Origin: Hungateiclostridiaceae bacterium UBA1305
Lineage (GTDB): Bacteria; Bacillota; Clostridia; Acetivibrionales; DTU013
Length of the DNA stretch: 42,211 nt
NCBI GenBank assembly: GCA_002307275.1
Contig: DBTX01000082.1
Location: forward strand, 1-42,211
Direction of reading: 5' to 3'
The position numbers and the translations under genes are program-made. Under the pieces are notes generated by a model. It saw only the letters and a list, made by a program, of their open reading frames with translations, did no database searches and was not told the origin of the DNA. Of the stretch, positions 9,201 through 16,717 are shown piece after piece (the first letter of the stretch is position 1; the number at the start of each line of letters is the position of its first letter).

Positions 9201-12003
9201 CCAGCATGTTTCTGTGAGTTATGAATACTCTGACAATCGTCCTGATAATTGCGTCCATTATCTGGTATGCCTGATGCGGAAGAAATATAAAAAGCAGCAG
9301 CGACTGATAACAGGCAGCCTTAACCCCTGTTATCAGTGTTGTATTTGTCTTGTGCCGGGCAAATTGCAGGTTGCCTGTCAACAGTGAATTAAACAATCCC
9401 ATTATCAGCGGTGAGGCAGTAATGAATATCGCCAGGCCTGTCCACAGCAAGGGGTTGCCGGGTAGTACTCCCAATCCGGCAAGGAACATAAAAAGGAGTG
9501 AAGGATAAAGAAGGCTCCTCCTCATATTATCGATGATCTTCCATTTTGAAATGCCGGATATTGTGTTCTTAATCTTTTTTCCCGCTTTATCCCTCACACT
9601 TCCGGCCAGCCAGGGTAGCAGCTGCCAGTCACCCCTCACCCATCTGTGCTGTCTGGCGGCATAAGTACTATAACGTGCAGGATACCCGTCTACCAATTCA
9701 ATATCACTTACCAGACCGGCTCTCAAATGGCAACCCTCTATCAGATCATGGCTCAATACAGTATTATCCGGTATCCGGCTCTCAAGAACCCTTCGGAATA
9801 CATCCACCTCATAGATTCCCTTCCCCGTGAAAATACCTTCATTAAAAATATCCTGATATATATCAGATACAGCAGTCGTATAGGGGTCAACACCACCCTG
9901 TCCGGCGAATATTCTTGTAAACAGCGATCGGTTTGCGCCATGGATCCCTACGCTGATCCTTGGCTGCAACAGACCGTATCCTTCGCATACAAGGCCTTTC
10001 GCTTCATTGACCACAGCTTTGTTCAACGGGTGTGCAATCGTACCGATCAGCCTTTTTGCAGCACCCATGGGCAGATTGGTATCGGCATCAAGTGTAATGA
10101 CATATTTTATAGAAGACATCCATGATAGGTCTACGGAAACCGCATTATAACTTGTATTACCGTCTCCGCGCAGAAGTCTGTTGAATTCTATGATGGCGCC
10201 CCTCTTCCGCTCCCAGCCCATCCATCTGTTCTGGGTCTTGCTGTACAGTCTTTTGCGGTTTATAAAGAAAAAAATATCATGTTTATCTCGTGCATATTTC
10301 AAATTCAACTCGCGAATCCCATCAGCTGCGGTTCTGATTATACTATCATCGCCTTCCTGTTCTGCAGAAGGCGCATCCTTGAAATCGCAAACCAGAGCGA
10401 AATACAGGTTTTCATCTCTGTTTGCCAGGTAATAGACTTCGAGTTGGAGAAGAAGCTCTCTGACGCGGACCGGATCAGGCAAAAGAGTGGGTATGATGAT
10501 GAATGAAGCCAGTTCCTGCGGAATGCCCTCTCTCAATTCCAGCTTGGGGAGCATTGTCGGTGGGAAAACATGGCTCAGGAATGTATTTACCAGATTGATG
10601 GATAATTCGCTGCAGGGTATGAAAACCAGGATCGCAGTAAGCAAAGGCCCGGTTATCAGTCTTATACTGCTGTGCATCCCGGCATAGTAAGTCAAAAATG
10701 ATACGATGAACGCTGTCATAATAAAAATTGATCCAAGATATATAAGCAGAGGTTTCCTTGCCGGCAACCGGAAAGACTTCCAGTGAGTAGGGGATGACTT
10801 GCCCAGCAGATTCAGGAGATCTCTGCGGCCTCTGCCAACAAGATAATAACCGACATGGTCCTGCGGCGCATTGTCTTTACTTGCCTTTGCACAGTACACA
10901 GCCTTATCTGCCACATTTATTTCAGAAGTGCCATACGCTCTTGCCAGTTTTTCTACCTCGTGCCTGTAATAATCTCTGGATTCAAAGTCCATAAGTGCAT
11001 ATATACCGCATGGATCCTGCCGTAGAATCTGTTCAACCTTGCTCAGTGATTCAAATAGTTCGGTCCAGTCCATATCCGATATCAGTCGCAGGCCTGTAAT
11101 GGAATTCCCGATTGAAACCTGCATAGAAGCCTGTAGTTGGTGTTCCAGCGATGTAAACATCTCCGTAGAGGAATTTTCCTCATGCAGACGCTGATCCAGC
11201 AGCGCAGTAACTGTAGACCGCCCTTTTCCAAGCTTCCTCAGCTTTTGTAAAACATGCTCGACAAAGGATGGAGATATCGGCTCCATCATGTCAAGCCGTT
11301 CATTTAGCAGTGACTCTATCCGCTTTTCATCAGTATCATGCGACGCAATAACTGACACAAGGCTCTCGGCCCTGTGCCATTCCTGTCTGGTGTCGTTAAT
11401 TTTATCGCAAATATTCCTGATGCTTTCAACAAGCGCAATCCTGAGCATTAATGGTACAGCCCACAGTTCCCCCATTGAAAGCAGGACCTGTGACTGATAT
11501 GCATCAATAAAACCTGTAAGTGCTTTTTCATCTATGTTGCCATCGGAATGAGCAATCAGCTCCAATGCAATCGCATAGACTCTGGGGTAACCTTTCAAAT
11601 AACCTTTTTTTAAGACCGGAAGCCTTGAATACTGACCCTTTGTAAGATTTCTCCGGATCAATTTGACTTGCTCCTCAATAATATAGAAATTATCAAGCAG
11701 CCATTCCGAGGCCGGTGCAGTAGGAAACGCCTCCGCGACATCGTTGTTCAGCGATGTGTATACTCCGGATATCAGACTGTAATTATCATTAAGTCTTCTT
11801 ACCAGCCAGTGAAGGCTTCTCGCAGACTTACCCACCTGATGGTCTCTTGCCATTTCTATCGCATGCCTGTGCAGTTCCTCCGGTGCCAGCATGGTGTCTT
11901 TGACTTCAATACGACATTCCCGCCCCTTTATGGACAGCAATGCCAGTAAATAAACAATTATCCCTCCAAGGACAACATATGTTGCCGCAACTAATAAGCT
12001 CAT
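3256..12003 (-). CDS. ndvB: Cyclic beta-1,2-glucan synthase (GT84 - cyclisation domain - GH94)
   Basis: A single 2915-residue membrane protein. Residues 3-25 form a membrane helix, with more at about 415-475, 832-905 and 957-1005 flanking the glycosyltransferase. GT84 motifs are complete: D540 (VCDFKDA), D639-A-D641 (TLDADTNLP), D753 (SHDLIEG) and RQHRW at 784-788, fitting the known D,DxD,D,(Q/R)xxRW set. About 1015-1570 is the glycoamylase-like region (PPDNFQLDPPKGVAHRTSPT; GIPWGISESGYSAFD), shown in homologues to cyclise the glucan (family GH189). Two beta-sandwich blocks near 1650 and 2150 precede a GH94 phosphorylase barrel with GDWNDGMN (D2587, D2590), which trims chain length. Homologues make cyclic beta-1,2-glucans from UDP-glucose. 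Length matches the known enzymes (about 2800-2900). The start is weak: only GGTGAT lies upstream. No NdvA-type exporter is adjacent. Confidence 0.92.
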   Translation of the reverse strand: MSLLVAATYVVLGGIIVYLLALLSIKGRECRIEVKDTMLAPEELHRHAIEMARDHQVGKSARSLHWLVRRLNDNYSLISGVYTSLNNDVAEAFPTAPASEWLLDNFYIIEEQVKLIRRNLTKGQYSRLPVLKKGYLKGYPRVYAIALELIAHSDGNIDEKALTGFIDAYQSQVLLSMGELWAVPLMLRIALVESIRNICDKINDTRQEWHRAESLVSVIASHDTDEKRIESLLNERLDMMEPISPSFVEHVLQKLRKLGKGRSTVTALLDQRLHEENSSTEMFTSLEHQLQASMQVSIGNSITGLRLISDMDWTELFESLSKVEQILRQDPCGIYALMDFESRDYYRHEVEKLARAYGTSEINVADKAVYCAKASKDNAPQDHVGYYLVGRGRRDLLNLLGKSSPTHWKSFRLPARKPLLIYLGSIFIMTAFIVSFLTYYAGMHSSIRLITGPLLTAILVFIPCSELSINLVNTFLSHVFPPTMLPKLELREGIPQELASFIIIPTLLPDPVRVRELLLQLEVYYLANRDENLYFALVCDFKDAPSAEQEGDDSIIRTAADGIRELNLKYARDKHDIFFFINRKRLYSKTQNRWMGWERKRGAIIEFNRLLRGDGNTSYNAVSVDLSWMSSIKYVITLDADTNLPMGAAKRLIGTIAHPLNKAVVNEAKGLVCEGYGLLQPRISVGIHGANRSLFTRIFAGQGGVDPYTTAVSDIYQDIFNEGIFTGKGIYEVDVFRRVLESRIPDNTVLSHDLIEGCHLRAGLVSDIELVDGYPARYSTYAARQHRWVRGDWQLLPWLAGSVRDKAGKKIKNTISGISKWKIIDNMRRSLLYPSLLFMFLAGLGVLPGNPLLWTGLAIFITASPLIMGLFNSLLTGNLQFARHKTNTTLITGVKAACYQSLLLFIFLPHQAYQIMDAIIRTIVRVFITHRNMLEWVTAADTEAGAKDDPGSFLKKMWFTVPAALAALFLAYYNSVLSLFAAIPAAFLWLMAPFTAYWVSKPYVKKRNRLTEEDTDLLRGVARKTWRFFEDFAVEGDNYLPPDNFQLDPPKGVAHRTSPTNIGLLLVSILSAGDLGYIGVSEISDRFDRILSTLEKMEKWEGHLYNWYNTITLEMLRPLYVSTVDSGNLVGYMMVARAGLEEYLHRKVPQSVMALGIRDTLALACEGLGEVPEENLMQLFREIGLTPKMDLRQWVFALRKLDEWLKSRAPAQTGSNAGWSAKLTAMTGQCLQEIETFYPVLAIPDISDILKELDSAFAEELFIPAALEELPLRCQKAVQQLEPILENRVKTNPQAYMSGFENIMIRLKKAGEQAEEIRHKVVEMIGKLKQMADATEFSPLFDKKRMLFSIGFNVEDGHLGKSYYDLLASEARQASYIAIARGEVDRRHWARLGRKLTTFEGGKGLISWTGTMFEYLMPFLIMKNYESTLFDETYSFVIKAQKKYGKQRGIPWGISESGYSAFDMNLNYQYKALGVPELGLKRGLANDMVTSPYSALLAVCIEPEDVVKNLRELSRMGAEGDWGYYEAIDFTPSRLERDVQYRIVKSFMAHHQGMSLAALNNFFNAGILQERFHSDPVIKAAELLLQEKSPDKAIYKKEYRNDSITNLRKNDQSDGEAVRSFGIPSVLPPNAHILSNGTYSVMVTDGGSGYSREGDIAVTRWSGDYFRSSGFFIFIQNINSNTVWSATYEPLEKKPEKYKVVFSADKAEFWRRDGNLETYMEMTVSPEDNAEVRRVSVTNHSKHTRVIELTSYFEAVLSPPREDAVHPAFNKLFVRTEFIREHNCLLASRRHRKENQNPLWLLHTMAVEGNAAVSDIQYETDRMRFIGRNRDISDPVAMEPDQPLGNSEGSVIDPVMSLRRRISVEPGHTVRVSYTAAVAQTKKQVMELAEKYNDFKASERAFELSWTRSQVETRYLGLDADDTEFYLDLVPLLLFNNPLKREYAGYIQDNTCAQPDLWPFGISGDLPVVLVEIDDEDDADMVQWAIKGHEYWRMKGLVIDMLLLINRKEGYSQPLQDQVRNIVAASHARELLDKRGGVFIRNTTVMDMRQIALFHTVAGIIIKDGVDSLRNSVRNMRKSAGAAKPPSSSNRPEGMQSITVHHPVPEKRLRFFNGIGGFSTDGKEYVIQLGAGQHTPAPWSNIIANRNFGFLVTESGGGYTWAENSREYKLTPWYNDPVTDRQGETFYIHDLEDCCHWSLTPMPAGDAEPYTIRHGHGYSVFEHSSNGLDQTLTMFAAIEHSVKLCIISLSNITGKSRKLAVTYYIRPVLGVDDDSTAPYIMTQQEKNGVLIIKNQYSHEFKGKTAFISTNASDYSSTGDRVTFFGMGGSAAEPFAVMGKELAGITGAGLDPCAAIRANVQLEPEQELTLVFLLGNVNSSEEALKMADHFSKPEAASEELKMVKQFWKEKLEAIQIITPDDSMNTMMNGWLLYQTIACRIWARSAYYQAGGAFGFRDQLQDCMAVFNTWPELARQQILLHGSRQFKEGDVQHWWHEESGKGIRTRYSDDLLWLAYVTAEYVDKTGDNAILEEQVPFLEGHLLEEGEDEKYEEPVPSGISATLYEHCAIAVDRSLGTGSHGLPLMGSGDWNDGMNTVGNKGSGESVWLAWFLLSIFKKFIPVCRMMNDFDRAEKYGSAAEKLLESIENEAWDGSWYRRAYFDDGTPLGSIQNSECRIDSIAQSWAVISGGAKLQRMHEAMGAVQKYLVDSSEGIVKLLAPPFDDGSLHPGYIKGYVPGVRENGGQYTHAAIWTVLAFAKLGMGDKACELFHMLNPVNHTRTSIEYSRYKCEPYVIAADVYAVHPHTGRGGWSWYTGAAGWLYKVGLENIAGFRKKGDRLYIEPCIPSSWDRFEITYRKGAACWNIEVKNPDKVCSGVVYISVDGKPCIDGYISLADENGYHRAEVVMGVVQSKEIIE

Positions 12004-12374
12004 TAAAAAATATCACCAATCCATGCTATTTTTTGTCGTTTTTATAGCATACCCTGAATAGGTGATATTCATTAATACATCCAAATAATTCCGTCCGTAT
12101 CGTCAAAGCTTCCCAAATACCCTTAGCACATCGTCATAGCCCATCTTTAGATTTTTTCTTGAAGTTTCGGTGCTGAAGTCTAATGTCAGTCCAGGACTCT
12201 CCTGCGCAGATATGTACAGGCTCCGATCTGATATGAACCTTTACTTCCGCCGCCTTTCAAAACCAATCCGTACATAAAATTACCCCATGTTCATATTACT
12301 CTCTTACATTATATCACTCTTTTCCCATAAATATAGCATGGAAATAGCATAAGGCCTCTGTTAGAATACCTTAT
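12004..12374. other. Intergenic region between divergent glucan synthase and riboswitch transcripts
   Basis: About 370 bases that must hold the promoter of the giant gene (minus strand, near TATGCTATAAA at about 12035-12050) and that of the riboswitch transcript (plus strand, probably near 12300). I could not fix a good -35 box for either. No coding frame with a ribosome site was seen. Confidence 0.4.
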
Positions 12375-12400
12375 ACGCAAGGGGACATAATCTCCTGCGT
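12375..12400 (+). other. Hairpin upstream of the c-di-AMP riboswitch with anti-Shine-Dalgarno sequence
   Basis: ACGCA-AGGGGA / TCTCC-TGCGT forms a stem of about 10 pairs with one bulged A and a five-base loop. Its 3' arm contains TCTCCT, complementary to the AGGAG of the ribosome site at 12544-12548. It could be part of the switching platform; this is inference. Confidence 0.4.
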
Positions 12401-12409
12401 AAAAAAATA

Positions 12410-12552
12410 AACCAATGCCGAATCTCCGAAAGGAGTACGGGGGATGCAATAAACGGAGCAACCATTTTGCAGCTCCATGGGTGAATCTCGCAATGAGTAG
12501 GGTTCCTCGACCCGAATCCACTAACTAACCCCGAAGGCTAGAAGAGGAGTCA
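12410..12552 (+). ncRNA. c-di-AMP (ydaO/yuaA) riboswitch
   Basis: The leader carries the ydaO core in order: GCCGAAT, ACGGGGGA, GGGTGAATC, GTAGGG, CGACCCGAATCC, CTAACC and the GGC-to-GGAG end. A GGAGC...GCTCC hairpin fills the variable arm. This aptamer class binds cyclic di-AMP and typically turns off genes for cell-wall remodelling and osmolyte or potassium transport. Here it precedes a LysM/SleB wall hydrolase, a classic target. No terminator with a U-run separates aptamer and gene. The ribosome site GAGGAG lies at its 3' edge, which suggests control of translation or of an unseen stem. Confidence 0.9.
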
Positions 12553-12554
12553 GT

Positions 12555-13355
12555 ATGAAAATACTCAAAAGAACAGCCGCTCTGCTTGTGGGCGTGCTGC
12601 TGTCAACCATGCTGTTTGCGAATGTCGCTTACGGTGCAGGCTATACAGTGGCAAATAATGACTCGTTGTACAAGATCGGACAATTGTTCAACACCTCCGC
12701 AAATACAGTAAAGACGGACAACGGGCTGACAAGCAGCGTCATATACCCTGGTCAGGTGCTCTATGTAAGAGCTTCCGAATATACGGTAAAAAGTGGAGAT
12801 TCACTGTACCTTATCGCCAATAGATATGGCATAACAGTTGAAGCATTGAAGAGGGCAAACGGTATTTGGGATAACATGATTTGTCCCGGACAAGAACTGA
12901 TTGTTCCGGCAGCAAGTACAGCGGCAGCAAAAACGACAACATTAAATACAGAGACAGCAGTTACATCGGCAGTATCGGGAACCATCTCCTATACGCAAGC
13001 CGAGCTTGACCTGCTGGCACGCCTCGTCACTGCAGAAGCAGAAAATCAGCCATATTCCGCACAGGTAGGAGTCGCCGCAGTAGTTATCAACAGAGTGAAA
13101 AGTGATCTTTTCCCTGATACAATATCGTCAGTAATTTATCAAAAAAGTGACGGTTACTACCAGTTCACGCCTGTTGAAAACGGCTGGATCAACAAGCCGG
13201 CAACACAGACTGCAATTAACGCCGCACTTGAAGCACTCAAAGGAAGCGACCCAAGTAAGGGATCGTTATACTATTTCGATGACAGCGCAACAAATAAATG
13301 GCTCTGGTCAAAACCTTTAAAAGCGTATATAGGCGACATGGTATTTGTATACTGA
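12555..13355 (+). CDS. LysM domain SleB-type cell wall hydrolase
   Basis: A 266-residue secreted protein: signal peptide (1-28, ending AYGAG), LysM 1 (about 29-71) and LysM 2 (about 76-118), a Thr/Ala-rich linker, and a SleB/CwlJ hydrolase domain (about 146-266). The domain has ARLVTAEAENQPYSAQVGVA, with E161 as the likely catalytic glutamate, and the family-typical VAAVVINRV and end GDMVFVY. LysM domains bind N-acetylglucosamine chains, and SleB-type enzymes cut cortex or wall peptidoglycan as lytic transglycosylases. The ribosome site GAGGAG lies 7 bases before the ATG. The gene stands alone between the c-di-AMP riboswitch and a strong terminator, so its expression should fall or rise with c-di-AMP, linking wall cutting to turgor or wall stress. 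Confidence 0.9.
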   Translation: MKILKRTAALLVGVLLSTMLFANVAYGAGYTVANNDSLYKIGQLFNTSANTVKTDNGLTSSVIYPGQVLYVRASEYTVKSGDSLYLIANRYGITVEALKRANGIWDNMICPGQELIVPAASTAAAKTTTLNTETAVTSAVSGTISYTQAELDLLARLVTAEAENQPYSAQVGVAAVVINRVKSDLFPDTISSVIYQKSDGYYQFTPVENGWINKPATQTAINAALEALKGSDPSKGSLYYFDDSATNKWLWSKPLKAYIGDMVFVY

Positions 13356-13374
13356 TCAATGGACCGAACATAGG

Positions 13375-13433
13375 ACAAGATATTGCATACAGGCCGAAGT
13401 GAAACAGGTCTGATGCAATATCCTGTTTTTATT
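13375..13433 (+). terminator. Rho-independent terminator of the SleB-type gene
   Basis: GATATTGCAT (13379-13388) pairs perfectly with ATGCAATATC (13413-13422). An inner CAGGCC/GGTCTG stem continues the helix, and the sequence ends in TGTTTTTATTTTA. Confidence 0.85.
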
Positions 13434-13474
13434 TTACTCAAATAAAGTGATATATTAATTGCTGCTATTCTGTA

Positions 13475-13495
13475 GGGGCGCGCATTGCGCGTCCC
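13475..13495. repeat. GC-rich REP-like palindrome
   Basis: GGGGCGCGCA-T-TGCGCGTCCC is an almost perfect 21-base palindrome with ten pairs (one G-T). It stands in A+T-rich DNA between two genes and has no T-run, so it is unlikely to be a terminator. It resembles dispersed REP elements, but only one copy is in this window. Confidence 0.5.
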
Positions 13496-13617
13496 AGACC
13501 TGGCGATTAAAACTTGACCACAGAACAACGAGTATATTTATATTACGGTATATTCTGTCAATTAATTTTAGCATAAAAGGACTCCCTATACTTCAACCAA
13601 AGTACTGATCGGACTGG

Positions 13618-14874
13618 TTATACTTTAAACCTTTGAATAAGCAGGTTCAGTTTTTCTGCCAACTCTGTCTGGTCTTCCGAGGCTTTCGAAAGATTCTGCA
13701 CTATAAGAGTCGTGTTGTCAATACTCTTAAGTATGTTTTCGGAATGGACAGCAGCTTGCTCCGTTGCTTCCGCAACATTCTGAACCGCTGCGCTTACTTC
13801 GTCAAGAGTGCCGGATATGATACCGGTTGATGAAGCGATCTTGTCCGACATTTTATCGATCTTTTGTATATCGGCTGTATAATTGTCTATGATTTCGATA
13901 AACATCACATAATCAGGATGAACGTTATTCTGAACAAATTCAAGTATGCCGCAGGAATTGGCGGATAAATTATCAAATGCAGCCTTAACCTGCCCGACTA
14001 CTGTATTGATATGTGTAACTGCTGCAGCGGATTGCTCGGAGAGTTTTCCAATTTCTTGGGCAACAACAGAGAAACCTGCGCCTGCTTCACCTGCTCTGGC
14101 TGCTTCAATAGCCGCATTGAGCGAAAGAAGGTTTGTTTGTTTAGCAATACTGCCAATTGAATCGGCCATGATTCTTACCTGATCAACAACTTTACCATCT
14201 TCAATTGCCTTAAGAATCTTTTCATTGTTTTTAGTATAAATCGTTTGGGATAACTGAATAGAGCGACTGCTTTTTTCCTTCATTTGCAGTACCTTCTTCT
14301 GTATTTCCGATATGTATTCCCTGCTTTCGGCCGAATTTTCCGCTATTCCTGTGGTGGTAGAATCAATCTCTTCTACGGATGCATTTACTTCCTCGGAAGA
14401 AGCGCTTAATTCCTCGATGCCTTTTGTTATATTTTTTACACTGCCATCAATATTTAACATTTTTGTAGCAATTTCATCCGACGAAACATTCAGCTCTTCA
14501 CTCAGTGAATACAAGCTTTCACAACTATGTGAGATGTCTGAAATCAACTTTCGTATGTTTTCGGCGGCACTATTCAGGGAACCTGCCATAATGCCGATTT
14601 CATCTTTGTCTGAAATCACTATACTTTGTGAAAAATCTCCACGTGCTATTGCATGTGCAAAATTAACGACTTTTTTCAACCTCCTGGATAGTGTCAGAGC
14701 ATTAAACAGCCCGCTTGCCAGCGAAAGTAAAGCAATAATGAAGGTCAAGACAATCGAAAGGCTCTTGTCGATGCCGCGAACGCCCAGATACCCATCAATA
14801 ATCACCAGTAAAGATACAAAAATTGAGAATAATATAAATCTTGCCGATAATTTATGATTTTTAAAAAAACGCAT
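13618..14874 (-). CDS. Methyl-accepting chemotaxis protein without a large extracellular domain
   Basis: A 418-residue chemoreceptor. Two membrane helices lie at the N-terminus (RFILFSIFVSLLVIID and SIVLTFIIALLSLASGLF) with only about ten residues between them, so there is no room for an external ligand domain. A HAMP linker and a long coiled coil follow. The signalling tip IAKQTNLLSLNAAIEAARAG is almost canonical, and EAGAGFSVVAQEIGKLSEQS follows it. The tip binds CheA/CheW. The ATG at 14874 is preceded by GGAAGGGGA; the longer frame to 15105 is not used. A perfect palindrome ATTGTATACAAT (14899-14910) lies just upstream. No other chemotaxis or flagellar gene is in the window. It probably senses membrane or internal signals (inference). 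Confidence 0.9.
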   Translation of the reverse strand: MRFFKNHKLSARFILFSIFVSLLVIIDGYLGVRGIDKSLSIVLTFIIALLSLASGLFNALTLSRRLKKVVNFAHAIARGDFSQSIVISDKDEIGIMAGSLNSAAENIRKLISDISHSCESLYSLSEELNVSSDEIATKMLNIDGSVKNITKGIEELSASSEEVNASVEEIDSTTTGIAENSAESREYISEIQKKVLQMKEKSSRSIQLSQTIYTKNNEKILKAIEDGKVVDQVRIMADSIGSIAKQTNLLSLNAAIEAARAGEAGAGFSVVAQEIGKLSEQSAAAVTHINTVVGQVKAAFDNLSANSCGILEFVQNNVHPDYVMFIEIIDNYTADIQKIDKMSDKIASSTGIISGTLDEVSAAVQNVAEATEQAAVHSENILKSIDNTTLIVQNLSKASEDQTELAEKLNLLIQRFKV

Positions 14875-15154
14875 ATGTAATTCCCCTTCCAGATGTACAT
14901 TGTATACAATATGCTTATCGTAATATAATAATATTATACTCTTTGAATAATGCTTCGAGCAAATAGCGAATACAGCATTTTGTTTCTTTATAGACAAAAT
15001 CAGCGTATATCTCAGAACAGTCTTCTGAATTTGGTTATTTTTATACGAAATACTCCTTTTTTCGACACTATTTAGCGAAGTCAGTCTGAAACAATAAATG
15101 TTCACAGTTTGGCAATGATTTGTTCACACCCATTTCACTTGACATTTGAACTAC

Positions 15155-15345
15155 TATATTAGTTGTGGAATGATAGATAGTGGTAACAAGATCGTTGTTC
15201 AAAAGCGTATGTAGCAGGCCGGTATACGCTGAGGTATTGATGGTGCACAGTATATGGCAGTGTTAAGAGCCAAACATGAGAGTAACCGCTGGAACGAGGC
15301 TGAGAAAACAATATTTGATAAGTCAAAAGTAGCTTGACTGTAAAT
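15155..15345. other. Hairpin-rich intergenic segment, possible structured RNA or decayed gene
   Basis: Between the chemoreceptor and pepT. Stems seen in order: AACAA/TTGTT (loop GATCG), AGCGTAT/ATACGCT (13-base loop), and AGTCAA/TTGACT (7-base loop) near the right end. There is no match to a riboswitch class that I know. One plus-strand frame after a TGA also reads IDGAQYMAVLRAKHESNRWN and continues about 14 residues, which looks protein-like and could be a gene remnant. The strand is undecided. Confidence 0.35.
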
Positions 15346-15390
15346 ATTTGATGCACGATTACTTTATACATCCTATTATCGTGTACATGC

Positions 15391-15419
15391 TTGAAAACAG
15401 GCAATACTTGTAATATAGT
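15391..15419 (+). promoter_or_regulatory. Promoter of pepT
   Basis: TTGAAA (15391-15396), a 17-base spacer and TATAGT (15414-15419). The start of transcription would be near 15426, leaving a leader of about 38 bases. Confidence 0.6.
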
Positions 15420-15463
15420 ATTTATAGTATCCCCCACAAATCAAGCAGGTTCACGGAGGAAAA

Positions 15464-16714
15464 ATGGAGAAGCTAACTGAAAGATTGTTAAAATATGTAC
15501 AGTTGAATACGCAGTCCAGCTATGATACGGGTACACATCCAAGCACTGCCACCCAGACCGTTTTTGCAAAGGTTCTCGCAGCAGAACTTGCAGAGATCGG
15601 TCTAGCAGATGTCAAGCTGAGCGATACATGCTATATAACCGCAACACTTCCAGCAAACACGGAGTTCGCATCACCCGTCGTCGGCTTCATTGCCCATATG
15701 GATACAAGTCCGGATATGACGTCAGAAAACGTGAATCCCCGGGTTGTAGCGAATTATGATGGCAGTGATCTCCTGCTGAACGATGAAAAGCAGATAATAA
15801 TGTCACCCATCGATTTTCCCTCACTGCTAAATCTCACAGGTCAGGATCTGATCATCACGGACGGCTGCACCCTGTTGGGCGCAGACGATAAGGCCGGCGT
15901 TGCGGAAATTGTGACAGCCATGGATTATCTGATCAGTCATCCGGAAATCAAACATGGTAAAATCCGCATTTGCTTCACACCTGACGAGGAGATAGGTGAA
16001 GGTGCCGATAATTTCGACGTACCAGGTTTCGGCGCTGATTTCGCATACACCATGGACGGGGATGAACTGGGCACACTTGAATATGAGAATTTTAACGCAG
16101 CTTCAGCTACGATTACGATAAATGGTATTAATATTCATCCCGGAAGCGCAAAGGACAAGATGGTCAATTCCATATTGACAGGGATGGAGCTTAACAGTAT
16201 GCTGCCCGCAGGTGAAATACCTTCCATGACTGAAGGATATGAAGGCTTCTTCCATTTAAACGATTTTTCGGGTACTGTGGAAAAAACAACTTTGAAATAT
16301 ATCATCAGGGATCACAACTACGGAAGGTTCGAAGCAAAAAAAGTAAAAATAACAGCAATTGTTGAAGCATTGAATAAAAAATATGGATCCGGCACAGTCG
16401 ATTTGCAATTAAAAGATCAATATTACAATATGAAGGAAAAAATCATGCCCGTTTATCATATCATAGAGACTGCTATGAGAGCGATGGAACAAGTCGGTAT
16501 CACGCCAAAAATCAAGGCGATCAGAGGCGGTACGGACGGTGCCAGGCTTACTTACATGGGACTGCCCACACCTAATATTTTTACTGGCGGCACCAATTTT
16601 CACGGTAGATATGAATATGCATCAATCAATTCAATGAAAAAAGCTGTTGAAGTAATTATAAAGATCGCTGAACTTGCTATTGCAGAACCCGAAATGTCCT
16701 GCTCGCAACGCTAG
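15464..16714 (+). CDS. pepT: Peptidase T (tripeptide aminopeptidase)
   Basis: A 416-residue M20B metallopeptidase that removes the N-terminal residue from tripeptides in the cytoplasm. The di-zinc site is visible: H78-x-D80 in GFIAHMDTSPD, the bridging aspartate in LLGADDKAGVAEI, and the catalytic and metal-binding glutamates in FTPDEEIGEGAD. The C-terminal IRGGTDGARLTYMGLPTPN and TGGTNFHGRYE blocks are typical of PepT. Length matches the family (about 405-415). GGAGG lies 7 bases before the ATG. It is a single-gene unit converging with the amidase-fold gene; the two stop codons are only 3 bases apart. It probably supplies amino acids from imported peptides. Confidence 0.93.
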   Translation: MEKLTERLLKYVQLNTQSSYDTGTHPSTATQTVFAKVLAAELAEIGLADVKLSDTCYITATLPANTEFASPVVGFIAHMDTSPDMTSENVNPRVVANYDGSDLLLNDEKQIIMSPIDFPSLLNLTGQDLIITDGCTLLGADDKAGVAEIVTAMDYLISHPEIKHGKIRICFTPDEEIGEGADNFDVPGFGADFAYTMDGDELGTLEYENFNAASATITINGINIHPGSAKDKMVNSILTGMELNSMLPAGEIPSMTEGYEGFFHLNDFSGTVEKTTLKYIIRDHNYGRFEAKKVKITAIVEALNKKYGSGTVDLQLKDQYYNMKEKIMPVYHIIETAMRAMEQVGITPKIKAIRGGTDGARLTYMGLPTPNIFTGGTNFHGRYEYASINSMKKAVEVIIKIAELAIAEPEMSCSQR

Positions 16715-16717
16715 AAA

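Noticed and set aside
12309..12521. Minus-strand 70-codon frame over the riboswitch
   Set aside because: The sequence is fully explained by the ydaO aptamer on the plus strand; there is no ribosome site and no family resemblance.
14881..14960. Sigma-28 type promoter for the chemoreceptor
   Set aside because: A CGATAA box is present, but no TAAA sits at the required distance of about 15 bases.
14875..15105. Longer start for the chemoreceptor
   Set aside because: The extra 77 residues are low-complexity and unlike receptor N-termini, while GGAAGGGGA marks the ATG at 14874.
15139..15160. TTGACA followed by TATATT as a promoter before the hairpin-rich region
   Set aside because: The two boxes are only 10 bases apart, too close for a sigma-A promoter.
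15159..15437. Minus-strand 92-codon frame upstream of the chemoreceptor
   Set aside because: No ribosome site, no recognisable domain, and it covers the pepT promoter; treated as chance.
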